DNA of 42,867 nucleotides, from assembly GCA_013297655.1 (NCBI GenBank), contig JAAFHV010000047.1, forward strand, positions 1-42,867, in the 5' to 3' direction. This document shows, piece after piece, positions 7,706 to 15,943 of the stretch. The notes under the pieces are model-generated. The model saw only the letters and a list, made by a program, of their open reading frames with translations, ran no database searches and was not told the origin of the DNA. Made by a program: the position numbers and the translations under genes. Position 1 is the stretch's first letter; each line of letters starts with the position of its first letter. The stretch is from Myxococcales bacterium (GTDB lineage: Bacteria > Myxococcota_A > Polyangia > Polyangiales > Polyangiaceae).

Positions 7706-9250
7706 TCAGTTGCCGACCTTGAGCGTCACGACGAACGAGCTCGGATCGGCCGTCGTGCTCTGCGACGACGCGGCGATACGCTTGCCGTCCGGCGAGACCG
7801 CGACCTTGAAGAAGGGAAAGCCGTGGGTGGGGTACACTTTGTAGCCCTCGCCGCCGAACGAGCCCTTGTCGAGCTTGCCGTTTTTGTCGAAGAGGAACAC
7901 CGCCGCCTTGTCGTCCCAGCAGCCGACTTGAACGGTGCGGTCGTCCGAGAGGATCGCGAGGTCGCGGCCGTTGTCGCGGAAGGGCCGCGCGCCGGTGCCC
8001 GCTCCCGTCTTGCCCTCGCTCTGGATCGCCCACGCGCCGAGGCGACCGAACGTCGGATCCACCCCATCGCGGTTGACACCGAACGTGAGAAGGTCGTTCT
8101 CCTGCGTGGCCACGTCGAAGTTCGACTTGCCGTAGCCGGTCGTCACGTAGCGCCCGCCCGACTGCTTCACGACCGCATACGCCTCGGCGGCGCCTTGTGC
8201 GGAGACGAACGGGTTGAACTTGGTTTGCCCCGGCGACGCTGCGGCGGACGTGGTCCCGAACCCGAACGTGGAGTCGGGAGTGCCATCGGGCTTGAGGCGA
8301 ATCAGCACGACGTTGATGCTCGGACCGACTCCGAAGTTCGCATACCCAGCGGACACGATCGTTCCGTCGGCCTCGACGATCCCGCGGCGCGCGTCGTCGG
8401 GGAGCCCCTTACCGTCCGCGTCGGCCCAGAAGGGCTTTCCGCTGTTGAACGCCGGATCGTGCGAGAAGTCGCTGGCGAGCACGCGGGCTACCCAGCGGTC
8501 GTTGTCGACCCGCTGCGTGCCACCGACGGCGACCTTGGCCGGCGCGCCGAACGCGAAGACCACAATCTTTTCCGCCGCCGCGTTGCTCTTGTCGAGCGCG
8601 ATTCCCCACGATTGATACTGCGGAGTCTGCGGTACGCCCGCGTCGTTCGTGACGGGCCAATCGGCAAATTCGCTGTCCTGCCAGCCGAGAACGAGGGCCT
8701 GCGGCGTGCCGAACGTGTAGGTCGTGCCCGTCTTGGTGAGCTTGGCGAGCCACACCTTCCCGCCCGCGGCAGCTTGAACCACGAAGCTCCCGTCCGCGAG
8801 CTCGACGAGGCCGTACGAGGTCTCGTCGCCATCGATCGGGACCGTGATCGCACCGTCGGTGCCGAAGGTCTTGTCGACCTTGTTCGTGGTCTTGTCGATG
8901 CGCCACACCGCGAGCTGGCGGTCGCCACCGACGAGCTTCGCGCCGGACATGTAAAGGTTTCCGTCCGACGCCCAGAGGAGTCCATACGGGTTCAGCGCGC
9001 CCGAAACGAGGCCTTCCGACTCGGCCACGACCGGGACCGCAGGCGCGGCATCCGGGGTCGCGTCGACCGGCGGAGGGGCCGCGTCGGTCGGGACCGTCGT
9101 CGGCACGGTGTTCGTCGGCGGGACGGTGCCGGTCGGCACGGTGCCGCTGTCCGGCGTCGCGGTCGTGTCATCACTGCACGCGGCGACGGACGTGGTCGCG
9201 GCGACGAGCGCCAACAAACCAGAAGCAAGAATGTGCGAACGGTAGCGCAT
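7706..9250 (-). CDS. Delta-60 repeat lipoprotein
   Basis: A 514-residue secreted lipoprotein. The ATG at 9250 is preferred over one 9 bp upstream because GGGAG lies about 10 nt before it. The signal peptide ends in lipobox VAAC (C25). A Thr/Pro/Ala/Val-rich linker (about 30-75) leads to a beta-propeller-like domain made of delta-60 repeats, each marked by D-x-(T/S/A)-F followed by a Gly-rich turn: DKTFGTDG, DPAFNSG, DSTFGFG, DPTFGRLG and a diverged DKGSFGGEG. Delta-60 repeats are known from myxobacterial and delta-proteobacterial surface proteins and have no defined ligand. The protein lies upstream of the imelysin operon in the same direction with a 261-bp gap. It may be part of the same locus but probably has its own promoter. 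Confidence 0.85.
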   Translation of the reverse strand: MRYRSHILASGLLALVAATTSVAACSDDTTATPDSGTVPTGTVPPTNTVPTTVPTDAAPPPVDATPDAAPAVPVVAESEGLVSGALNPYGLLWASDGNLYMSGAKLVGGDRQLAVWRIDKTTNKVDKTFGTDGAITVPIDGDETSYGLVELADGSFVVQAAAGGKVWLAKLTKTGTTYTFGTPQALVLGWQDSEFADWPVTNDAGVPQTPQYQSWGIALDKSNAAAEKIVVFAFGAPAKVAVGGTQRVDNDRWVARVLASDFSHDPAFNSGKPFWADADGKGLPDDARRGIVEADGTIVSAGYANFGVGPSINVVLIRLKPDGTPDSTFGFGTTSAAASPGQTKFNPFVSAQGAAEAYAVVKQSGGRYVTTGYGKSNFDVATQENDLLTFGVNRDGVDPTFGRLGAWAIQSEGKTGAGTGARPFRDNGRDLAILSDDRTVQVGCWDDKAAVFLFDKNGKLDKGSFGGEGYKVYPTHGFPFFKVAVSPDGKRIAASSQSTTADPSSFVVTLKVGN

Positions 9251-9301
9251 GTGAGTCATTCTCCCGTGGTGGCGCGCCTCGTTCGCGCGCCTCTCGACTT
9301 C

Positions 9302-9367
9302 GGTATAGCGCCGCACCCAAGCAAGTGAAAGTCAATTTCGACAAGAGGTGGAACTGCACGAAATGAC
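9302..9367. promoter_or_regulatory. Divergent intergenic region with candidate promoter and inverted repeat
   Basis: This region lies between the delta-60 lipoprotein gene (minus) and the YkgJ-like gene (plus). On the minus strand TATACC (9302-9307) with TTTCAC 17 nt upstream is a weak sigma70-type candidate about 50 nt before the lipoprotein start. An imperfect inverted repeat, GTCAATTTCG (9331-9340) against CGAAATGAC (9359-9367), sits upstream and could bind a regulator of either gene. Neither element is proven. Confidence 0.3.
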
Positions 9368-9420
9368 GCAACTTACATCGACCATCTCGTGGCGTTCCCC
9401 CCTGCGGCGGGGAGAACACC

Positions 9421-9816
9421 ATGAGCGAACCACTCGCCTCGGAGGGCGGTGAGGGCTGCCTGAGATGCGGCGCGTGTTGCTTCTCGAACCTCGCGACGTA
9501 CGTGCCGGTACGGGGGGACGACTACGCGCGGCTCGGTGAGCGGGCAGAGGAGCTCGTGTTCTTTACCGACAACCGCGCGTACCTCGTGATGCACGGCGGG
9601 CACTGCGCGGCGCTCGCGATCACGACGGACGAGGACGGCGCGCGTTTCACCTGCCTCGTCTACGCGACACGCCCGGCGACGTGCCGCGAGCTCCACCGCG
9701 GATCGCCCGCCTGTGAGGGTGAAATCGCAGAAAAAGGTGCACGACCGCGACGTGCACACGACGCGTTGGTCGCGCTCCGAGTACGCTCCCCCCGCGACGA
9801 CAAGGACCCCACGTGA
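9421..9816 (+). CDS. YkgJ-family cysteine-cluster protein
   Basis: A 131-residue soluble protein of the YkgJ (UPF0153-type) family, whose members bind zinc or iron through a cysteine cluster. The N-terminal motif CLRCGACC (C13, C16, C19, C20) and later Cys in HCAAL, FTCLVY and ATCREL are the family's conserved ligands, and YATRPATCREL is the typical C-terminal signature. The ATG at 9421 follows GGGGAGA at good spacing. The stop codon overlaps the GTG start of the RNA helicase gene by 4 nt (GTGA), so the two are co-translated, although no functional link between the families is known to me. Confidence 0.88.
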   Translation: MSEPLASEGGEGCLRCGACCFSNLATYVPVRGDDYARLGERAEELVFFTDNRAYLVMHGGHCAALAITTDEDGARFTCLVYATRPATCRELHRGSPACEGEIAEKGARPRRAHDALVALRVRSPRDDKDPT

Positions 9817-12380
9817 CTACCCTCTACGATTCTCTCGCCAAGCTCGACGAACGCTCCCCGGACGAAGCGCTGCTCGACACGTTCGTCGCGCACGTGGAGG
9901 GCCAAGGCCTCTCGCTCTACCCCGCTCAAGAAGAGGCGATCCTCGAGCTCCTCTCAGACCGGCACGTGGTCCTCGCGACGCCGACGGGCTCGGGCAAGAG
10001 CCTCGTCGCGCTGTTCGCGCACTTCCTCGCGCTCGTGCGGGGCCAGCGGTCGATCTACACCGCGCCGATCAAGGCGCTCGCGAACGAAAAGTTCTTCGCC
10101 CTCTCGCGCGAATTCGGGAAAGACCGGGTCGGGCTCTTGACCGGCGACGCGACGATCAACCCTGGCGCGCCGATCTTGTGCGCGACGGCAGAGATCCTCG
10201 CGAGCATGGCCCTCCGCGAAGGCGATCGCGCCGATCTCGGGCACGTCGTGATGGACGAGTTTCACTACTACTCCGACAAGGACCGCGGCATCGCGTGGCA
10301 AGTGCCGCTCCTCGAGCTGCCCCACGTGCGCTTCTTGCTCATGTCGGCCACCCTCGGCGACACCACGTTCTTCGAGCGCGACCTCGAGCGTCGTACCGGC
10401 GCGAAGGTCACGACCGTACGTTCGGACGAGCGGCCAGTGCCGCTTCACTTCGAGTACCGCGACACGCCCCTCCACGAGACCCTGGAGAAGCTCGTGCGCT
10501 CCGATCGTGCGCCGATCTACCTCGTGAGCTTCTCGCAGCGCGGCGCGACCGAAGAAGCGCAGAACCTCATGAGCGTGGATTTTTGCACGAAGGAAGAGAA
10601 GAAGAAGATCCACGAGGCCTGTCTCGGCATGCGCTTCGACAGCCCCTTCGGCAAAGACATGCAGCGCTACGTGCGCCACGGCATCGGTGTGCACCACGCG
10701 GGCCTGCTCCCGAAGTACCGGCTCTTGGTCGAGAAGCTCGCGCAAAAAGGGCTCCTCAAGATCATCTCCGGCACCGACACCCTCGGCGTCGGGGTGAACG
10801 TCCCCATTCGCACCGTCGTCTTCACCAAGCTCTGCAAGTACGACGGCGAGAAGACCGCGATCCTCACCGTGCGCGACTTCAAACAGATCGCCGGGCGCGC
10901 CGGTCGTCGTGGCTTCGACACGGAGGGCACCGTGGTCGCGCAAGCGCCCGAGCACGTGATCGAGAATCTGCGCCTCGAGGCCAAAGCCGCCGGCGACCCG
11001 AAAAAAATGAAGAAGCTCGTTCGCCGGAAGCCACCGGAGAAGGGCTACGTCCCGTGGGACGCGAGCACCTTCGAGAAGCTCCGCACGAGCCAACCCGAGG
11101 CGCTCGTGTCGCGCTTCCAAGTGTCGCACGGCATGCTCCTCGACGTGCTCACCCGCGACGGCGGCGGCTGCATGGCGATGGCGCGGCTCGTGAAAAAGAG
11201 CCACGAGCGCCTCCCGGAGAAGCGCAAAATCGCGCGCCACGCGGCTCAGCTCTACACGTCGCTCCTCGACGCGCAGGTGCTCGTGCTCGAGCCGCGCGAC
11301 GACGGCGAGCCGGAGAACTTCGGTCGCAAAGGCGCCTGGCCCATGCTCGCGCAAGATCTCCAGCTCGACTTCGCGCTGAACCAGCCGCTCTCGCTCTACC
11401 TCCTCGAGACCCTCCCGAAGCTCGACGCTTCGTCGCCGACGCACGCCCTCGACGTGCTCACGATCGTGGAGTCGATCTGCGAGAACCCGGAGCAGATCCT
11501 CATGCGCCAGCTCGATCGCGCCAAAGAGCTGAAGATGGCCGAGATGAAGATGGCCGGGATCCCGTTCGAGGAGCGCATCGAAGAGCTCGAGAAGGTGGAG
11601 CTCGATCCGCCGCTGAGGCAAGAGTCGTACACCACGTTCAACGCCTTTCGCGCCCTCCACCCGTGGGTGATCTCGCACAACGTGAAGCCGAAGTGCATCG
11701 CGCGCGAGATGATCGAAGAGGTCGCCTCGTTCAACGAATACGTGAAGGAATACGGGCTCGAACGAGTCGAGGGGCTCCTCCTTCGGTACTTGAGCGAGGT
11801 CTACAAAACGATGGTCCAGTCGGTGCCCGAGGCGATGAAGAACGACGCCATCGACGACGTCATCGCGTACATCGGCGGCATGGTTCGTCAGGCCGACTCG
11901 AGCCTCCTCGACGAGTGGGAGAAGATGCGCGATCCGGCCTACGTGGACGCTCTCGTGCGTCGCGACGAGGACGCGCTCCTCGAGGCCACGCGCGCGCACG
12001 AAGGCCCCCTCGACGTCACCCGCGACGAGGCCGCGTTCACCGCCCTCGTCCGCAACGCGGCGTTCGCTGTCGTGCGCGCGCTCGCCCGCGGCGATCTCGC
12101 CTTCGCGAAGGAGCTCTGCCAAAACCCCGACCTCGACGAAGCGGCGCTCTCGAAAGCGCTCGCCGCGATCGCGGAGCACCACGGCCGTGTCCGCGAGGAC
12201 GCCGAAGCGCGAAGCCCGAAGCACCTCACGATCCAAAAGGACGAGCACGTCTGGTCGATCGAACAAGGGCTCGTCGGCGACGACGGCGCGACCGGGTTCG
12301 TCCTCCGCGCGAAGATCGATCTCGAGGGCTCCCGGCTCGAGGGGCGAGCCGTGCTTCGGGTCACGAGCCTCGGAGAGTAA
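9813..12380 (+). CDS. Ski2/Mtr4-like DExH-box RNA helicase with DUF3516-type C-terminus
   Basis: An 855-residue ATP-dependent RNA helicase. Walker A is TPTGSGKS (about 56-63), the DExH box is DEFH (148-151), motif III is SAT (178-180), and motif VI is QIAGRAGRRG (358-367). GTDTLGVGVN marks the second RecA lobe. This set and the long C-terminal half (about 380-855, helical, with Lys/Glu-rich stretches) match Ski2-like bacterial helicases carrying a DUF3516 region. Likely role: unwinding structured RNA during RNA processing or decay. The GTG start at 9813 overlaps the YkgJ-like gene by 4 nt. The protein appears complete and its motifs intact. It has no signal peptide or membrane segment, so it is cytoplasmic. 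Confidence 0.92.
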   Translation: MTTLYDSLAKLDERSPDEALLDTFVAHVEGQGLSLYPAQEEAILELLSDRHVVLATPTGSGKSLVALFAHFLALVRGQRSIYTAPIKALANEKFFALSREFGKDRVGLLTGDATINPGAPILCATAEILASMALREGDRADLGHVVMDEFHYYSDKDRGIAWQVPLLELPHVRFLLMSATLGDTTFFERDLERRTGAKVTTVRSDERPVPLHFEYRDTPLHETLEKLVRSDRAPIYLVSFSQRGATEEAQNLMSVDFCTKEEKKKIHEACLGMRFDSPFGKDMQRYVRHGIGVHHAGLLPKYRLLVEKLAQKGLLKIISGTDTLGVGVNVPIRTVVFTKLCKYDGEKTAILTVRDFKQIAGRAGRRGFDTEGTVVAQAPEHVIENLRLEAKAAGDPKKMKKLVRRKPPEKGYVPWDASTFEKLRTSQPEALVSRFQVSHGMLLDVLTRDGGGCMAMARLVKKSHERLPEKRKIARHAAQLYTSLLDAQVLVLEPRDDGEPENFGRKGAWPMLAQDLQLDFALNQPLSLYLLETLPKLDASSPTHALDVLTIVESICENPEQILMRQLDRAKELKMAEMKMAGIPFEERIEELEKVELDPPLRQESYTTFNAFRALHPWVISHNVKPKCIAREMIEEVASFNEYVKEYGLERVEGLLLRYLSEVYKTMVQSVPEAMKNDAIDDVIAYIGGMVRQADSSLLDEWEKMRDPAYVDALVRRDEDALLEATRAHEGPLDVTRDEAAFTALVRNAAFAVVRALARGDLAFAKELCQNPDLDEAALSKALAAIAEHHGRVREDAEARSPKHLTIQKDEHVWSIEQGLVGDDGATGFVLRAKIDLEGSRLEGRAVLRVTSLGE

Positions 12381-12448
12381 GCCCGCGGAAGTTGGCCGCG
12401 CGAAAACCGGCTTTCTAAGCTTCGTCTCGAAGTCGAAAGGAGACCTCG

Positions 12449-12835
12449 ATGACGAAGCTCGTCCATCCCCCGCGCCGCCGTGGATACCGCCGCCGTGTGC
12501 ACATTCCGTACGGCGAAGTGGTGCGCGAGAGCGACTTCCGTGTCGTCTCCAGCCTCACCCTCGACCTGTCGCCCTTCGGCGCCATGGTGCGGGCAGACAA
12601 GGCCGTGCTCACCGGCGAAGAGGTCATCTTCTCGCTCCGGCCCGCGCGCCGCGATCTGTGGGTCGACGTGTTCGCGACCGTGACGCGGGTGATTCACGGG
12701 CGGCGCGAGGCGGACGTGATGGGCCACTGCCTCGGCCTGTCGTTCCACGATCTCGACGCGGCGACGTCGCGCGCCCTCTACGCGAGCATGGCCGCCCCCG
12801 AGACGCGCCTCTTGCCGCCCGCCCGCCGGAGCTGA
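12449..12835 (+). CDS. PilZ-domain protein
   Basis: A 128-residue protein consisting essentially of one PilZ domain. The N-terminal RxxxR-type arginine patch (RRRGYRRRVHIP, about 8-19) and the downstream DLSPFGAMV (D/NxSxxG type) are the two c-di-GMP-binding motifs. The protein is therefore likely to bind c-di-GMP and act as an adaptor, for example in motility or surface behaviour; the partner is unknown. The ATG at 12449 has an excellent AAGGAG ribosome-binding site. The gene stands alone 68 bp after the helicase. The C-terminus is Pro/Arg-rich and probably disordered. Confidence 0.85.
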   Translation: MTKLVHPPRRRGYRRRVHIPYGEVVRESDFRVVSSLTLDLSPFGAMVRADKAVLTGEEVIFSLRPARRDLWVDVFATVTRVIHGRREADVMGHCLGLSFHDLDAATSRALYASMAAPETRLLPPARRS

Positions 12836-12849
12836 TTTTTCAACGGAGA

Positions 12850-12877
12850 GCCACGCGCGCCCGCAGACGCGCGTGGC
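12850..12877. terminator. Bidirectional stem-loop between convergent genes
   Basis: A perfect 10-bp inverted repeat (12850-12859 with 12868-12877, arm GCCACGCGCG) with an 8-nt loop lies between the PilZ gene stop (12835, plus) and the isomerase-like gene stop (12884, minus). There is no strong U-tract on the plus strand, while the minus-strand side runs into GTTGAAAAAT. It is well placed to end transcription from both sides. Confidence 0.6.
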
Positions 12878-12883
12878 CGTGGC

Positions 12884-14137
12884 TCACGCCTCTTCGCGCG
12901 GACGACGGAGCCTGTCCTCGACGAGCACGAGGCGGTCTTGTCCCCAGTAAAGCTCGCCGTCGACGACGAACGTGGGCGCACCGAACACCCCGCGCGCGAC
13001 CGCTTCTTCGGTCGCGCGGGTGAGCTCTGCCTTCACCTCCGGGCTCGCGATCCGCGGGAGCACCGAGCTTGCGTCTTCTCCCAGCAGCTCGCCGAGCACC
13101 GTCTCGTCCGCGATGTCGCGATCGTCGGCCCAGTACGCGCGAAACACCGCGTCGCGGAACGCGCGCCGCTTTTCCTCCGGCAGGAGCAGCGTCGCCCGTA
13201 GCGCCTTGAGGGAGCTCATCGGGAAGCGCGTGGGAAACGTGTAGGCTACACCGAGCTGCGCCGCCCAACGGGTGAGGTCCGCGAACGTGTGCGCTTGGCG
13301 CTCGGGCGAGAAGGTCGAGAGCGGCACGTTCACCTGCCCCACCGATTTGAACACGGCCCCGAGCAGCATCGGGCGGCTCACCACCGTGGCCCCCGTTCGG
13401 GCGGCGACGCGCTCTACCTCGACCATGCCGAGGTACGCGAACGGCGACGAGTAGTCCCAGTAGGCCTCCACGACGCGACCCGCTCCTGCATCGGTCGGCG
13501 CGGGCTCCTCGCGGCGCTCGCCCTCGACCAAAACGAGGCGGTCCTGGCCCCAGTAAAGGTGCGTATCGTCTACGAAAAACGTAGGCGCACCGAATACACC
13601 ACGCGCGACCGCGCGGTCGGTCTCGCGCTTCAAGGCTTCTTTGATCTCGGGGCTCGTCATCCGCGCGAGCACGACCGCCGGATCGAAGCCCGCACCACGC
13701 ACGACCTCGGCGATCGTCTCGTCCGCGCTCGGATCTTTCCCGAGCGCCCAATACGCGTGGAAGAAGCTGGCGACCACCTTCGGATCGACGTCGCACGCGA
13801 GGGTCGCGCGGAGGGCGTTCACCGTCTTGCGCGGGTGCTCCGGCGGCACGGTGAGCGGGAGCCCGTGATGCTTCGCCCATCGCGCCATGTCCGCGAGGTT
13901 GTGTGCCGCTTTGCCGCCCGAGAGGGTGCCCATCAGGTTCTGCGGAGTGCCGCGCGCCTGGAACACGCCGCCGAGCAAGAACGGACGAAGCGTGAGTGGA
14001 ACCCCCATCCGCGCCGCGACCGGGATCGCGGTGTGCGACGCGATGTACGCGTAGGGGCACGAATAATCGAAATACAGCTCGAGGCTCTTCGCCGGAAAGG
14101 TGCGCGTGGGCTCGATGGCAGGCATGAGCGCGAGCAT
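12884..14137 (-). CDS. Tandem DsbA/HCCA-isomerase-like protein (two fused domains)
   Basis: A 417-residue protein built of two copies of a thioredoxin-fold domain of the DsbA / 2-hydroxychromene-2-carboxylate isomerase (kappa-GST-like) family, at about residues 18-206 and 223-406. Each copy begins with a matching strand (LYFDYSCPYAY; AYWDYSSPFAYLG) and ends with nearly the same sequence (ARGVFGAPTF, then LYWGQDRLVLVE). The second copy has the isomerase-like Ser at the active position (S231). The first has Ser-Cys (C27), closer to a DsbA/FrnE-like site but lacking the second Cys of CxxC. The usual family protein is a single domain of about 200 residues. Reaction and substrate are unknown; glutathione-dependent isomerisation or thiol chemistry are the options. 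The start may instead be the ATG at 14125. No signal peptide is evident. Confidence 0.85.
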   Translation of the reverse strand: MLALMPAIEPTRTFPAKSLELYFDYSCPYAYIASHTAIPVAARMGVPLTLRPFLLGGVFQARGTPQNLMGTLSGGKAAHNLADMARWAKHHGLPLTVPPEHPRKTVNALRATLACDVDPKVVASFFHAYWALGKDPSADETIAEVVRGAGFDPAVVLARMTSPEIKEALKRETDRAVARGVFGAPTFFVDDTHLYWGQDRLVLVEGERREEPAPTDAGAGRVVEAYWDYSSPFAYLGMVEVERVAARTGATVVSRPMLLGAVFKSVGQVNVPLSTFSPERQAHTFADLTRWAAQLGVAYTFPTRFPMSSLKALRATLLLPEEKRRAFRDAVFRAYWADDRDIADETVLGELLGEDASSVLPRIASPEVKAELTRATEEAVARGVFGAPTFVVDGELYWGQDRLVLVEDRLRRPREEA

Positions 14138-14184
14138 AACCCGCGAGCGCGCGATGAGTGCCCCCGGGCGGCGCCAAGCACACG

Positions 14185-14211
14185 AAAAAGGGCCCCGCGA
14201 GGCCCTTTTTT
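14185..14211 (-). terminator. Intrinsic terminator of the serine-protease gene
   Basis: AAAAAGGGCC (14185-14194) pairs perfectly with GGCCCTTTTT (14201-14210) around a 6-nt loop, giving a GC-rich stem with A/T flanks on both sides. On the minus strand it lies 23 bp beyond the protease stop at 14234 and ends in a U-run. It is the most canonical intrinsic terminator in the window. Confidence 0.85.
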
Positions 14212-14233
14212 GTCGACTACGAGGCCGCGGGGC

Positions 14234-15700
14234 TCACGCGCCGCGACGCTGACGACGGCGCGCGACGAGCACGAACGCGAGCGTGGAGAGGGCGAGACCG
14301 AAGCCTCCCGCTGCTCCGGAGGCGGAGCCCGCGCCGTTCGCGACCGAGCACCCCGTCGTCGTCGTCGTGGTGGTGCCGCCGCCACCGCCGCCGCCTCCCG
14401 CTCCGCCATCGGCGGCGGGGGGCGCCTCCCCGCCTTCCCCGATCGGATCGTTCACACAATCGGCTTTGCACTTCGTCGCGGCGCAGTCGGCGACCGCTTT
14501 TCGGAGCGGGTTCGTCGCGCAGCTCGCGTCGGCGGAGGCGCCCGCCTTGAGGCAGATGTAACAATCGGTGTCGGCGGCGCAGGCAGCGATCGGATCGCAA
14601 CAGCTCGCCGTGGTGCAGGCGCCGCAGGCGTCGTTCGTGGCGCTGATGCCGCACGTGGGGACCCGCTTGCACTCCGCAGTGCAGAGCGATCGGCACACCG
14701 TGGTGCCGCAGGTGCAGTTCGCGGCGGCCTGGAATTTCGCCTGTCCGCGCGGGTATCTTGCGTCGCACGCGTTGGTGCAGACGATGTCGGTGCACTTGTT
14801 TCGGCACTCGGCGAGCGACGCGCAGTCCCTGTTCGAGAAGCACTCGGACTGCTTCAGCGCGCATGCGTTGTCGCCGGAGGACTCTGCCTTGGTGCAGGAG
14901 TCGCAGCTCTCCGCCGGCACCGCTTTCGCGAGCTGTTGCTGCACGAAGGTGTAGTTCGATTGGAGGGTGAGGCGCGCGCTGTACGCCTCCTGGGTGCAAT
15001 TTCCGCTCACGAACGAGTGCACCGCGACCACACGCTCGGCGGTGCCAGTACCGCGAATGGCAGGGCCGCCGCTGTCGCCCTGGCAGATGTTCCCGTTCGT
15101 GTAGCGGTAGCCGACGTGCGTATTGCTGAGCTCCGCGATGGAGAGCGTGATGGCTTTGCGGATCGTGTTGTCGCCACCGGCGCTGCCCGCAGGTGTGGTG
15201 CGGCCGTAGCCGACGCTCGTGAGGCGGGTGCCGACCGCGAGCTGGTCCGGCGCGTCGGTGATCGGGATCACCGGAGTGCCCGTGTTCGCGCCCAAGATCC
15301 GCACCATCGCGACGTCGGCGGGGTTACCCGTTTGGCCGTCGTAGTTGGGGTGCGCCGCATAATCGAGGACCTCGAAGCGCTTCGCGGTGGCCGCGTCGTA
15401 GTTCGGACCCATGAGCACGATCGTGGGCGGGATGTCGACGCAGTGGGCCGCCGTGAGCACCCAGGCCACACGCCCCTGCTTCTTGACGATCGTGCCCGAG
15501 CACGCCCCCGCCTGGTTGCCCTGCTGCGAGATGATCGCGACGACCGCTTCGTGGCTCGTGTCCGCCGCGCCGCCGATGATGGCCGACTCGTCCGAGCCGA
15601 GCGGCGCGTCGTCGGCGGGGGTGCTTCCGCACGCGACAGCGCCGAGCGCGAGAGCAACCAGGGGGCCGGCGACAAGCGGGAGACGAGAAGAGAGGGTCAA
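14234..15700 (-). CDS. Trypsin-like serine protease lipoprotein with Cys-rich region and MYXO-CTERM-like tail
   Basis: A secreted S1-family protease of 488 residues from a TTG start at 15700. That start was chosen because GAAAGG lies 7 nt upstream and a lipoprotein signal with lipobox AVAC (C24) follows. The activation-type N-terminus is IIGG (41-44). The catalytic triad is intact: H86 in TAAHC, D129 in ADVAMV, S210 in GDSGGP. After the protease domain come about 160 residues with some 25 cysteines (266-425), then a Gly-rich and poly-Thr spacer. The end has GCS, a hydrophobic segment and RRRQRR, the pattern of MYXO-CTERM sorting tails that are processed and anchored at the cell surface. Having both an N-terminal lipobox and a C-terminal sorting tail is odd. 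A good terminator follows. Confidence 0.88.
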   Translation of the reverse strand: MTLSSRLPLVAGPLVALALGAVACGSTPADDAPLGSDESAIIGGAADTSHEAVVAIISQQGNQAGACSGTIVKKQGRVAWVLTAAHCVDIPPTIVLMGPNYDAATAKRFEVLDYAAHPNYDGQTGNPADVAMVRILGANTGTPVIPITDAPDQLAVGTRLTSVGYGRTTPAGSAGGDNTIRKAITLSIAELSNTHVGYRYTNGNICQGDSGGPAIRGTGTAERVVAVHSFVSGNCTQEAYSARLTLQSNYTFVQQQLAKAVPAESCDSCTKAESSGDNACALKQSECFSNRDCASLAECRNKCTDIVCTNACDARYPRGQAKFQAAANCTCGTTVCRSLCTAECKRVPTCGISATNDACGACTTASCCDPIAACAADTDCYICLKAGASADASCATNPLRKAVADCAATKCKADCVNDPIGEGGEAPPAADGGAGGGGGGGGTTTTTTTGCSVANGAGSASGAAGGFGLALSTLAFVLVARRRQRRGA

Positions 15701-15930
15701 GGCGGGACCTTTCGGAAGAAGGAGGCGCACGCTCGCGCCCTCATTGTACGGAAGGAGGGCGTCGGATCTTCTGAGCCGGCAGAAACTTTCGCATTTTTCG
15801 TCCTCGTTCGGGGCCGCGCCGCCGGGTCCAACGAGGAAAGTCACCGTTTCCCGAGCCCTTCGACGCAGCTCGGCAAGCCCGTGCACACAAGGTGTGACGA
15901 CGCGAGGCGCGAGACACCAGGGAGTGCCGC

Positions 15931-15943
15931 TATACTCGCGGCA
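15931..15943 (+). promoter_or_regulatory. TATACT -10 element placing transcription start at the ade start codon
   Basis: TATACT at 15931-15936 is a near-perfect -10 hexamer only 6 nt before the ATG of the adenine deaminase gene (15943). No Shine-Dalgarno sequence is present between them. Transcription from this element would start at or next to the A of the ATG, giving a leaderless mRNA. The -35 region is poor. The remaining 230 bp of this divergent gap (15701-15930) shows nothing else I recognise. Confidence 0.5.

Noticed and set aside
7445-9420. Fur box near the iron-type locus
   Set aside because: I looked for GATAAT-type inverted repeats upstream of the lipoprotein and imelysin genes and saw none; regulation by Fur is not supported by the sequence.
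9713-12418. Long plus-strand open frame (901 codons) across the helicase gene
   Set aside because: It is Arg/Ala-rich, lacks any domain motif and lies fully over the helicase frame, which has all helicase motifs; it is a high-GC shadow frame.
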